Part shown: positions 1 to 9,873 of the stretch, one piece after another
Numbering within the stretch: the first letter of the stretch is position 1
Layout: each line of letters starts with the position of its first letter
Assembly: GCA_040383945.1 (NCBI GenBank)
Contig: JBEICN010000011.1
Span: forward strand, 1-25,365
Reading direction: 5' to 3'
Origin: CAIVSN01 sp040383945
GTDB taxonomy: Bacteria > Patescibacteriota > Gracilibacteria > BD1-5 > UBA2023
DNA: 25,365 bases
Notes under the pieces: generated by a model
What the model was told of the DNA's origin: nothing
What the model saw: the letters and a program-made list of their open reading frames with translations, nothing else
Database searches by the model: none
Translations under genes and position numbers: made by a program

Positions 1-3000
1 GCACTATCCGTACAGTTCCCTCCCACCGGCGTAATACTCGTAGTTCCGGCACTGAGAGTCGTGATAGTATTCCCAGACACAGTAGCTACACTCGTATTGG
101 AGCTCGTGTAGCTCGTAGGTGGAATCGTACAAGAATTGGAGATGGTGACATTTGTTCCTACGGTTGCGGAAGTAGGAGTGAGCGAGTAGGTGGTAGCTGT
201 GGTGGGAGAGTTGGTGGAACAATTCACTCGAGATCCTCCATCTCTTCCGTCACACATCCATTTTCCATTTGCTATGTCAACGAGAATTGGTATTCCAGAG
301 CTACACATCTCAGAGAAGGACGGCGTGGTGTTGGTGTAGGTCTTTGTGGTGGCATTTCCACACACTCCATCGATTCTTCCGAGTCAACAATCATATCTCG
401 TACAGGTGGTAGTGTTTTGGTTGTAATCTCCATATCCACAGAGCAGACGATCAAAACACTGGGCAATATTGGTAGTGTCCGCGAGTTTTTGACAGTCAGC
501 CGTGAGCTTGGTATCGAAAGAAGATTTTGCAACCGTAGATCCCAGAGTTGAGATTTCATTATTCCAAAAGTCAATTCCAGACTGTTCTCCACATCTTCAA
601 GCAGCTTTATACCATTGAGATGCGAGTGAGGTGTTGCTACAATTGAGGTTTATCGTTGAAGCAGGAAGATTCTGCGGTATCGTACACTGACTCGCTGGAA
701 TTTGCACTCAGATAGGTGGAACCCTGCAAGGAACAACACCTCCCGCCGTACAGTATGGCATGGCAGGACAGTAGCTTTCTGGAATCGGTTGGTAGATGTC
801 TATGTACGGACTTTGAGCCGTGTCACAACGCAACCATCTTCCATCTTCCGTTTGGAATTTGCTTCCTGAAGGATAACTTACGATAGCTCCGGTGCTCGTG
901 GTAAAGTCACACGCTTCTGTCGCTCCGTTCTTAAGGGCTCACAAATTATTGTCTCAGTATCCGATCGTAAATCCATCTGAGGAAAGTTGGCACCATCGAG
1001 TTCGGTATTGAAGCTGACACGCTGGCATAGAACAAGATTGGGATACGGTTGGCTTTGGAGCGGTACAGAAACTATCACTCACATAGAGTCCGTCGCTTCG
1101 TTGACATTTTACCGTTCGAGTGCTCACACCAGTGGCACCACACACTCCACCGCACGCACCGTACTCCCCTACTTTCCACTCATAGGTGTTTGGAGGTGGA
1201 GGTGGTGGTGCTACTGGACATGCTGAGGTACCGGCCTCGATAATTTGGAACGGTCCGGTAGGTGTGGTAGAAAAATTGTAGACCGCCTGAGCCTGATATT
1301 TGAAGTTGTATGATTGGGTACTTCCAGTCATATATACGGGAGGTAGACACGTATTTCATGCTTTAAATTTGAGAAGTCCTCGTGAGCTTGCTGGATCCTC
1401 GGTCAATTTGGCAGATACTATACCAGAGACTTCAGGAGTCGAAGGACCAAAGAGAATGAACAGTGCGGAAGCGTTTACACATCTATTGGTAGGACTGTCG
1501 TATACGAGTCCCATTTCACAATTCCAATCACAGGAATTCAAATCTGGAATTGGGCCAAGTCCGTCATAGGTATATCCGGTGAACGCACCAGTGGTGGGAT
1601 CTACTCAGAAAGGATTTGTCCAAATGATTCCGGAGATATTGGGAAGTGCTCCTTTGGTAGGACTTGTGAGACACTTCATGAGCACTCCTGAGAAGGTACC
1701 TACTTCCAGGGCAATATCAGGACTGTTGTTTCCAAATGGGTCGGTGGATTTGAGCTCTCCGGTAATCGAGTAATTCTTCCACTTATCACTAAGGGTAACA
1801 TTTCCCCCAACAAACGCGCTCAATGGTTGACTAGAAAATGCAATATTTGCCGCATCTCCAGACAATCCGACTTTTGGAACAGTATTGTCGACTTTGAGGA
1901 AGTTGGTTTGAATGGAGTTGGTATTCGGAGCGTAGGTTATACCATCTGAGTGACTTCGGGACTGATCTTTGGCGGTAATTTTTATAAAGTTCTTTCCTTC
2001 TCTAAGACACGCGTCAAGTCGTGGTCAGAATTTGGCACGCAGAGATGGAAGACCTCCACCACCGGTAGATACCGCATTGTAATTAAAGGTGATATTTTTG
2101 TAAACGGGATTGGCTCCACTCGGGCTTGTTCCATTCGCAACATTATCCGTGATATTGGTGGAGAGATTGTAGGTTTGGGTACAACCTCAAATTGCAATCA
2201 CTACTTCGGAAATACCGGTAACATCTTCGACGGTCACTGACATATTCTCAAGCAGATCTGGATTGCTAACTCCAGAAGCATGTGGAATTTTGTTTTTGTA
2301 GTACTCACATCCGGGCAAGAGACCAGTTTGGTAATCTGCCGAAGCATACTTGGTATAGTTACACCAGTTATTTTGATCTAGATCAAAAACCGCACCTACC
2401 GTACCAATAGAAATAGTTGGTCCGGTAGAGTCGGTAGTTGCGGTAAGACCCATGGTCGTACATGAGGCGGAAGTTCCGCTAGTAGTATTAAAGCCAGTCT
2501 TTCCTACAGTTTGATTGAAAGAGGTAATATTGTAGTTTTCATGGGTATATCGACAACTTCCATCGGCACCTCCAGCATATGTCGTTACGGTTGATCCTCG
2601 TTCACAGGAGAATGGCTGACCCGTTGGGGCAAGATATCCAAGTGGCATATACGAATTACCATATGCATTGACGGTACAATAATTTGCCTTCTCAACTCCG
2701 AGATCAGGCCCGGGATAGTAATATCGTTGATCCGTCCAGTCTCGATAGCGCTGTTTGGTGATATAACTTGATACGGTAGGTACTTCATAATACGTACTGC
2801 AGTACTTATTTATGGTCGGATAGGTGGTTTGTGTACAAGAACGGGTGTTGGTTGCTCCTCCAACATCACTTGATGTAACGGAAACCTCAGTAAAACCACC
2901 AGGACAACCCCCAGGTATACAAACTGGTACAGTACTCTCATTGTTACAAGAGAGGGAGTAGGCATCAGTTACTACTCCATAATTTGTAGATCATGTACCA

Positions 3001-3536
3001 GTGATGTTTGTATATCCTCCACCCGGATCACATGCGGCGTCAGTCGAATTTGTACAACTAGTATATGTATCTTTCCTACAAGTTCTCGAGTTTGATCCCC
3101 CCGGATTTGTATTATATGTTTGTCAACCATAATATTCTGAAGCACAGTCAGCAACTTGACATGCTGAAACCTGACTATTATTGGTACAGTTCTGATTACT
3201 GACACTGTTACAAGTACCAGAACATGCTTCGGTACTCGAATCATTACAATTTGAATCTTTGGTCAAAGAGTTACTCGTAGTACCCGCTCAGCAATACGGC
3301 GAAATGAAATTATTGTAGTATTTACACCCAGCAGCGATACTCTGCTGACAGGTATATATTGGCCAGTCATATCCTCCCACGGTGTCTATAGCACAGCTAC
3401 GAGTGGGAGAATAGGTCGTGACCGAAGTAATCGTTCCCGGTACAGTTCCCGCGTTCGCCATCCCTAGTGCTGAGAAAAGCGAGAAACATGCTGTGAGAAT
3501 GCCCGAGAGTATCGTGAGAAATTTTATATTTTTCAT
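1..3536 (-). CDS. Giant Cys-rich exported surface protein with TSP1-like and Big_2-like domains (3' end outside window)
   Basis: Read with UGA as Gly, one frame stays open from the ATG at 3536 to the window edge (1178 complete residues seen, C-terminus missing). At least 12 in-frame UGA codons occur, at 3288, 3123, 2991, 2187, 2025, 1605, 1356, 954, 939, 708, 597 and 384. Residues 1-30 form a signal peptide (basic MKNIK, hydrophobic core, A-x-A near residue 28). Residues about 35-330 are very rich in Cys, Asn, Ser and Thr. Residues about 365-720 look like Ig/cadherin-type surface repeats (TDSTGPTISI, VDNTVPKVGLSG). A six-proline hinge leads into a thrombospondin type 1-like module at about 785-840 (WKVGEYGACGGVCG, STRTVKC, paired Cys to the end). 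A Big_2-like Ig fold starts near 1110 (SNTSVATVSGNTITTLSAGT). The start lies 10 bases after the stop of the upstream giant gene, so the two are probably co-transcribed. Function is inferred to be adhesion or a surface layer; no enzyme motif was seen. Confidence 0.85.
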
Positions 3537-3546
3537 ATACGCTATA

Positions 3547-6500
3547 TTAACGATTTACTTGGAAGAGTCTACTTGGGGAGGCATTCCACTGCAGGTCGCG
3601 TTCAATAATCATAGGGTATGGGCGATATTCTGGATCTCTGATATATCGAAGTTCATTGGTAGATGCTGTAAATCAACCTGTTTTTCCCCCAATCCATTTT
3701 GCCACATCTGGACTCATTGGGTGGTATGGAACGATTCGAGTATCCGCTTCATCAAAAGGCGCACAGAGACTTGCGGGTCCCGTAACAAATCTTCGAGTAT
3801 AAACAAAGTCGAATATCTGGGCAATGTCCTCCGTACAGTTATCTATGTTGTATGGACACTCTGGAATTACCTGACGAGAGCCGGTGATGGTGTTGAGTGT
3901 GAGTATGCTTCCAAAAACACTCAGTTGATTTCTGAGCTTTTGCTCTGTGGTGTTGGACCGAGAGTAGAGTATTTTTTTTGCCATTGACGGTATCATCTTC
4001 GTTGTAAGTAACCAGTGGTCCTTGAGCAAAGAGGAAGGCATCAATATTGGTAATCTTCGGATCGACAAACAGCCATCCGCGCATATTTTCTGCGGTTATA
4101 TCGACATCATTTGGGTTCACTTCCACATTTGCAAGGCCAGTGTCATTCATAACTCCCAAGAAGAGCTGTCCATCCGTAGCTCCTTGCGACATCGTCAGGG
4201 TTGAGATATTTGACTTGAGGTACAAGGAGCCGTTCTTGACCACTATGGCCCGCTTATCGTTGACCATACAGGTATTCGTATCAGATCCGCTAGAACACTT
4301 TATGGTAGTATTTCCATCAATAAATACGATTTTTTCTCCATTTACTTCTATCGTACAGTTATCGAATTCGGAAGAAGCAAAACTGCTGAATGTCGTTCCA
4401 GCACACCATCGCTTTCCAGAAGTTGCGGTTTTGGGTCCCATACCACGGGAAACTGCGGCAACATTTTGCTTGATGTTGGTAATAAGAGCACTTCGTTTGA
4501 GCTCTCCTTCTACATTGACATTCTTTTTCTTTCCGTCTACATCCGTCGTGTTGGTATTGTAATTGTTCACGAGACCTATAATCGCTATATTTGAAACCGT
4601 TGAAGCGAGTGTGGTAGCGCTTCAGGTGGATGTGGTCTTCCCTATCGTATAGGTATCACTAAAGTAATTTCTCACCGCCTCATACTGATTGAGTGTGTCG
4701 GTTCCGTCTGCGGTTGTCAATCCTCGACCGACCGAAGGAAGTAGTACCGTGTTGGCTCCCACCTGATATGAGATCGCCGAGACGAATCCTGTACGAAGCT
4801 TGGAATTGTCGTACATAATACCTGGCTTGGAGCTCATTTGGACTTCGACCTTGTATCCACTGCCGGTAGCTCCGGCGATGTTATATGACTTCTGAGTCAT
4901 ATTTGACCCAAATATTAGGGAATTTCCACTCGTCGTGTATCGTATCCCTGATGTCATTTCAGTTGGCGCTACCGAATCAGCACTTCGAATTTGGTAGTTG
5001 AGCCATGTAGGCTGTTCGTCTTTGTCAGTATTGTGAGCTACAAGATATTTCTCGTAGATATTGTAGTTTGGATTACTGCTGTCTATGGTATAGAGCTTTT
5101 TCATATGATCTCCATATTGTCCATCGATGAGCACTCTCATGCCATTGAGTCCATAGACATACGGGGAAGCGAATTCAAAGTTCGGATTTCGACCAGCGAG
5201 CTCGGAAAACCGAACCGGAGCGGTGTCCACATAGCTTACTTTACCATAGTTACCAACATTGAGGTAGATATTCTTAGTACCTCCCGTTTCCCCTATATCA
5301 CCATTGTTTATGGTAACGAAAGCTCAGGAAGCAGCAGTATTTGCGACCGTAGTTCCATAGCCCATACGCGACCCCGTCGTAGGGTAGATCATGCCCACAT
5401 CAGCCAGAATTCTGTCTGTGGTATTGGTGAACGACTTCAAAGAAAGTCGAGCATCCTCATGTATGTATGGATATGCCGCTTGAGTCGGTACAGAAGAAGC
5501 GAGTGAGATCTCATAGACTCCGCTCGGATTTGAAGCAGCCGCTTCCGACATGGAGATGATACCCGTATTATTGATGTCATTGGCAAAGGTGGTAATTTTA
5601 GTCGGAAGCAAATTGGCTACTCCTACAAGCTTATCCCCAGTCCCACTAGAGTTGGATAATTGATTGACGTTGAGTCCGTTATGAAACTCCAAAGTAGAAT
5701 CAACGGCTTTGATTTGAATGTTGTTATTTTCTTCAGCTCTGACAGGAACGACCTTATTACCATACGCGTCCTTCAGGGTGTAACTGAGCTTATATTTGTG
5801 GCTTCCGTTTGCAATAATTTTTCCATCAGCAGAAGCGGTGTGGCTCGAAATGCTCATATTTGAAGCAACATTATCGACCGTATTGGCAACGACTCGGAAG
5901 GCTATCTGAGGATTGATACAATTACCAACGAGATCACAGAGTTGGTTAGAACCGCTTGAAGCATATTGAATACCATATTTTCGATACGTTCCATTAGTCG
6001 CAAGCGTTCCAATATTTGCGAGATTAAAATTCTTGGTGGCAGTAATCGTATTAACAAACCGATCGGTAAAATTCGTAAGTACTGGGAATGTTCCCGGAAT
6101 AGCACTGTCTTCGACTTTGACAAAGGTTGTAGTAGTGCTAATTCCCGCATTACAATATTTGTAGTCCGCACACCCGGTGCCAGATGTAGATCCATTACCC
6201 GTTATTCCTATATCACTGAGTTGGAAATTGAGAGATGTGGGCCCGGCAGCAATAAATCGAGAAACTCAACCCGCACCAGGGGCGTAGCCATTGGCGTAGG
6301 CAGTTTTGTCATACGCAGTACCATCCGAAAATCCAATCAGCATTTCAGAAGCTGCTCATTGGTCCGTACCAGCAAGTCCATTACCACCAAGATTCGGGGC
6401 AACATTATCGCTTATCACATAAAATGCCGTCTCGGAGTAATTTCCCGGAGCGCCTGTTTGATCTACGGATTTATCGAAGAGACGAAGTTTATATTTTTTT

Positions 6501-7453
6501 TGAGAATTTTCTGCGTTGGATACAAGATTTGCGGTAGTGAAAGCTCCAGCAAGTGATCCGATGCTTCCAATCGGAGTATTTGCTTCATCTACGAGCTGAA
6601 ATCATTGTTCTCCAGAAATCAAGGGTCCACTATATCCTCAAACCACCGGAGAGGTTCCGGTAGGTGTGAGGTAATCATAATACGAATCCGAATACAGGGT
6701 ATTGATCACAAAAGGGCTCGATGCTCCTACTCCAGAAGTGCTATTTCGCATGTATAGGGCGTGGAGTTTGGTTCTGGTATGACTCGTCTGCGCGACAGCT
6801 TGGTTGTTATTGGCATACGATGGGATCGTAGGATTTGGAAACGCATTCACAAAACTCGCAAACTGATTGGAGCTGGTAATCGAACTGTCTCGCTTGGATA
6901 CCACCATACTCATTTCTAGTTCTCCTCCATAGTGAGCATAATCAGAAGACTCGGTAATATCTTTGAAGCTCAACTGTGGTCCGGTTTTATCTATCTTGTA
7001 GCGTACTTGGTACAGACTTTTATTATCCGCATAGTCTACCATGAAAACTCGAATTCACAAGACCCCCTCTCCCTCAAGAGAGAAAGCTCCATTCGTGATT
7101 CCGGAGAAAAAACTCACCAAAGCCGGAGTGGCAGATGGTGCGGTCAAACTGGTTCGTGTGGTAGGGATGAGGGCCGCGACGTCCATTTGGGTGGGGACAT
7201 TTCCGGCGGGGAATGACGCTCCGTTATAGGTGATTTTCGCAACTCCACCTACACTTTGAAACACTCCTGTACGACAAACGGGTGTATTGGCGTTGGTACC
7301 AACGAGACGTGAGGCGTGAGGTGAGCACCATTCCAAAGAATAAAATTGACTCTTTATTCCGGATGAGAGCGGCTCGACTCCAGCGGAAACCACAGAAGCT
7401 CAGAGCAAGTACATGCTCAGAGCTGCGAAGGTGGCGAAATTTTTTGTTTTCAT
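3547..7453 (-). CDS. Giant exported surface protein (about 1301 aa) with an internal poly-A frameshift
   Basis: With UGA as Gly, the ATG at 7453 opens a signal peptide (MKTKNFATFAALSMYLL-UGA-ASVVSA). The frame stays open, using UGA as Gly at for example 7055, 5324 and 4622, until an A8 run (3972-3979). After the run this frame gives about 45 low-complexity residues and stops at TAA 3839. The neighbouring frame continues as convincing protein to TAA 3547, with one more UGA at 3673. Dropping one A joins the two into 1301 aa. Early residues include an Ig-like motif (DYADNKSLYQVRYKIDKTGP). Much of the protein is Asn/Thr/Ser-rich and probably beta-rich. The part near residues 1000-1200 (FIDGNTTIKC, GWLFVDPKITNIDAFLFAQG, QLSVFGSILTLNTITGS) resembles beta-helix-like modules; that is inference. 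The C-terminal part has several Cys and the pattern YIRDPEYRPYP. The next surface gene starts 10 bases downstream. Family and function are unknown. Confidence 0.8.
3972..3979 (-). other. A8 homopolymer at the frameshift point of the giant surface gene
   Basis: On the coding strand GGC is followed by eight A and then TACTC. Upstream the frame is GGC-AAA-AAA-AAT. The protein-like downstream frame needs GGC-AAA-AAA-ATA-CTC, so one A is surplus. The cause may be a sequencing or assembly indel, a real null or phase-variable mutation, or RNA polymerase slippage on A8 restoring the frame in some transcripts. The sequence alone does not decide between these. Confidence 0.7.
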
Positions 7454-7537
7454 ACCAGATATGGTAAGGAGTATGTTTTTGTATTTGGAGGTACCGTTCT
7501 TAAGAGATGTAGATTTGAGGCTTCCTTTCAGGGTGGA

Positions 7538-8089
7538 CTATTGAACGACTTTTGGGGGGCAGAGCTTGTCAATTGTGAGATAGAATTCATTTTTGGAGTC
7601 GAGTTTTGACTTGCTGTTGTAGAATTCTCCACACATATCCCAGTTCGTATTTTCTGCATCTGTAATGCCAATAATGGTGAGGATGTCAGGTTCGGTGAGG
7701 GTGATTTTGGAGTCGTTCAGAAACTTTTTGACCTTTCACATATGCTCCAGTAGTTCCTTCGCGGTAGTGATATTCTTGGATTTGATGTAGTTGATGAATA
7801 GTCGTCGATCTTTGAGTGTGGTTTTACCATCCTTCTCTTCGGTCTGGGTCTTGAGATTCTCGGCAGTGAGGGTATCGATACGAAGTAGTCGCTCACGCTC
7901 TTCCTTTGCAGCATTTACGGAGCGGAGTGTCTCTTCTTGAGTCATGCCAGAACTCGTTGAGGTAGGGAGGTTATTTTGCGATACTCCTTTTATTACTTTG
8001 GGCTTTTCCTCATTTGCAGTCTTGCCAAAGCAAGAAGTGAGAACTATGGTGGAAAGTCCTACGATAATGAGCGCTTGGGAGATGTTCAT
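7538..8089 (-). CDS. Small lipoprotein of unknown function, paralogue of the 9093-9641 gene
   Basis: 183 aa, from ATG 8089 to TAG 7538, with one in-frame UGA at 7736. The N-terminus is a lipoprotein signal peptide with lipobox LTSC, so the mature protein is probably anchored by Cys20. After a Ser/Thr-rich spacer comes a Glu/Lys-rich helical body. Motifs shared with the lipoprotein at 9093-9641 are RIDTLTAENLKTQTE, LKDRRLFINYIKSK, EPDILTIIG and WDMCGEF. The C-terminal half is recognisable as homologous only when the UGA is read through. It sits 27 bases after the stop of the 279-aa exported protein and 84 bases before the 1301-aa surface protein, so it is probably in the same transcript. I do not recognise the family. 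A periplasm- or wall-facing accessory of the surface proteins is an inference from position. Confidence 0.85.
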
Positions 8090-8116
8090 ACGAGTTTTGA
8101 TAAATGTGATGAGAGA

Positions 8117-8956
8117 CTAATAGCCGTATGGGTTGTATGCAGGAAGGCAGAGTTTTTCGATCTTTGTGACAGAAGTACCGTATGCTGTGTCTCCCGAAAC
8201 TTTGTGTCCTAAAATATTTTTAGCATTGCTTTGGACAAATGGGAATGTTGGTCCGAGCATTTGACTGAGGCTCGCTCCCTTATCTGCGTAGAAGCCGAGG
8301 TATCCTGAAGTGGTGATGACCGGGATAAGTCTGAACCCGTCGTTTGTGGTAACACGATAGGTACATTCTGTGTCAAAACCAATCGTGTCGGTGAGATTGA
8401 CCTTTTCCCATCCGATCATGTAATTTTTTGTTAGACTTGCAGCATTCACGCCTGGTGATATATACACACCTCCGTTGAACCCTTCGAAGCGAAGTGAATC
8501 ATCGTAACTACTATCCTTTGGTCGAAATACGATAGACCCAAGTGCATGTCGATCTACCGATGTGGAAGCGCTGAAAGCTCCCATATACCCATAGTTTCCA
8601 TTGTAAAAATTCACAAATGGAACTTCTCCACTGACATACCCAAGTCCAATACCCACGATAACTGATGCGGTCTTTCCTCAAATATTGCTTGGTGGAGAGC
8701 CCCATATGAAGGGGGTTTCCAGTCGTCCAAAGTCGGCAAGGGCTCCTCCGATTCTCCATACATAACATGCGAGCTTGTTCCATTTATCAGTGGTAACGAC
8801 ATCGTTGTTTTCGGAAATGATTGGCTCATTGAGAACATCACCACAAAGAGCATCTGCAGTGGCATTTTCATACATTTTCCATGCATATGTCGTGGAGACT
8901 GCGGTCAAAGATATAGCTCCTATTAGGATGGATGCTATGATGGGCATTTTTTTCAT
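8117..8956 (-). CDS. Exported protein of unknown function (279 aa)
   Basis: ATG 8956 to TAG 8117, with one in-frame UGA at 8678 (PPSNI-UGA-GKTASV) joining two fragments. Residues 1-25 are a signal peptide (MKKM, hydrophobic stretch, cleavage near TYA-WKM). The mature protein is rich in Gly, aromatic residues and beta-prone segments (GLGYVSGEVPFVNFYNGNYG, GGVYISPGV). It has a few Cys (LCGDV, ACYVW, ECTYR, LCLPAY) that could form disulfides outside the cell. No transmembrane segment follows the signal peptide. It is the first gene after a near-consensus promoter and leads a same-strand run with a lipoprotein and two giant surface proteins. I do not recognise a family. Confidence 0.85.
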
Positions 8957-8977
8957 AAAATGGGTTTAGGTGCATTA

Positions 8978-9006
8978 ATACTAGTATAGTTTGGAGTGGG
9001 TGTCAA
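8978..9006 (-). promoter_or_regulatory. Strong sigma-70-type promoter of the surface-protein cluster
   Basis: The minus strand reads TTGACA (9001-9006), a 17-base spacer, then TAGTAT (8978-8983). The predicted transcript start is near 8971, about 15 bases before ATG 8956. The -35 box is a perfect consensus. It would drive the 279-aa exported protein and, by read-through, the lipoprotein and both giant surface genes. Confidence 0.7.
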
Positions 9007-9092
9007 ACTAATTTTTGATTACGACATTTCTATTAAATTTTGACACTGATTTTGTAGTTTATTGATTCTCACGCTCCAAAAGACCATACATG

Positions 9093-9641
9093 TTACTGCT
9101 TGGGAGAATTTTGGACACGAGACTGGCACCACTCTGAAATTACCAACATATATTCATTGTTTTGTTTCAACTGATTTTTTGACTGGGCCAATTCTGCACA
9201 CATATCCCATTTGGTATTTTCTGAATCTAAGCTCACTATAATGGTCATAATATCAGGCTTTGAGAATCGCACACCTGCCTGCTTCAAAAAAACCTGCACC
9301 ACTCCGAGCTCACGAAGCAGCTCATTCACCGTATCAACCTGTTTGGACTTCATATAATTTATGAAGAGCTTTCGATCCCTCAAAACCGTGACGCCGTTGA
9401 GCGTTTCGGTTTGGGTTTTGAGATGGCTCTCAGTCAGCGTATCCAATCGATCTAGTTGCTCCTGTTTCGCGGCATCATCTTTGATTTTTTGTACCATTTC
9501 TGGTGAAGGCACACCATTATCTACCTCTGCTGTTTCACTCGATTTCTGTGATGTATCACGACCTAGATTTCATGTTCCCATACAAGATGTTATGATAAGC
9601 GTGGAGAGTGCGATAACAAAAAATGATTGAAATATTTTCAT
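9093..9641 (-). CDS. Small lipoprotein of unknown function, paralogue of the 7538-8089 gene
   Basis: 182 aa, from ATG 9641 to TAA 9093. One in-frame UGA lies close behind the lipobox (IITSCMGT-UGA-NLG), so a standard-code caller would lose the signal peptide and start late. The start was chosen because MKIFQSFFVIALSTLIITSC is a complete lipoprotein signal. The body is helical and charged, with the same blocks as the paralogue: RLDTLTESHLKTQTE, LRDRKLFINYMKSK, KPDIMTIIV and KWDMCAEL. The order and spacing of blocks match, so duplication is clear. It lies upstream of the strong promoter at 8978-9006, so it is probably a separate unit. No Shine-Dalgarno sequence is visible. Family not recognised. 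Confidence 0.87.
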
Positions 9642-9724
9642 AGGGAAAATTACCAAAAAAGAAAGTTAAGATCTTAGCAGGTTTGTATTTTTAGGCAGAA
9701 TTTCCAATAAAATATTGCTATTGA

Positions 9725-9777
9725 AAAGATGTGAGATACGTGCTTTAAAAGCTCTGGGAGTCGTATGGTGCATCTTT
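9725..9777. repeat. Imperfect inverted repeat between ileS and the lipoprotein gene
   Basis: Outer arms AAAGATG (9725-9731) and CATCTTT (9771-9777) pair over 7 bases. ATACG (9736-9740) and CGTAT (9762-9766) add 5 more after a 4x4 internal loop. The core contains GCTTTAAAAGC. It lies in the 232-base gap (9642-9873), which otherwise holds no convincing gene. It could end ileS transcripts or fold as a small RNA. No clean U-run supports a classical terminator. Confidence 0.4.
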
Positions 9778-9873
9778 CTAAAAATATCTTAATTATGGTA
9801 GTACAAATTTTGCAGAGCACAAAAAGAAAAAATTCATTCCTCCAAATTCTCATCCGACATCCACTGACCATTC

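Noticed and set aside
3418..3987. 189-aa plus-strand ORF opposite the surface-gene junction
   Set aside because: Antisense to two coding ends, with no protein-like motif.
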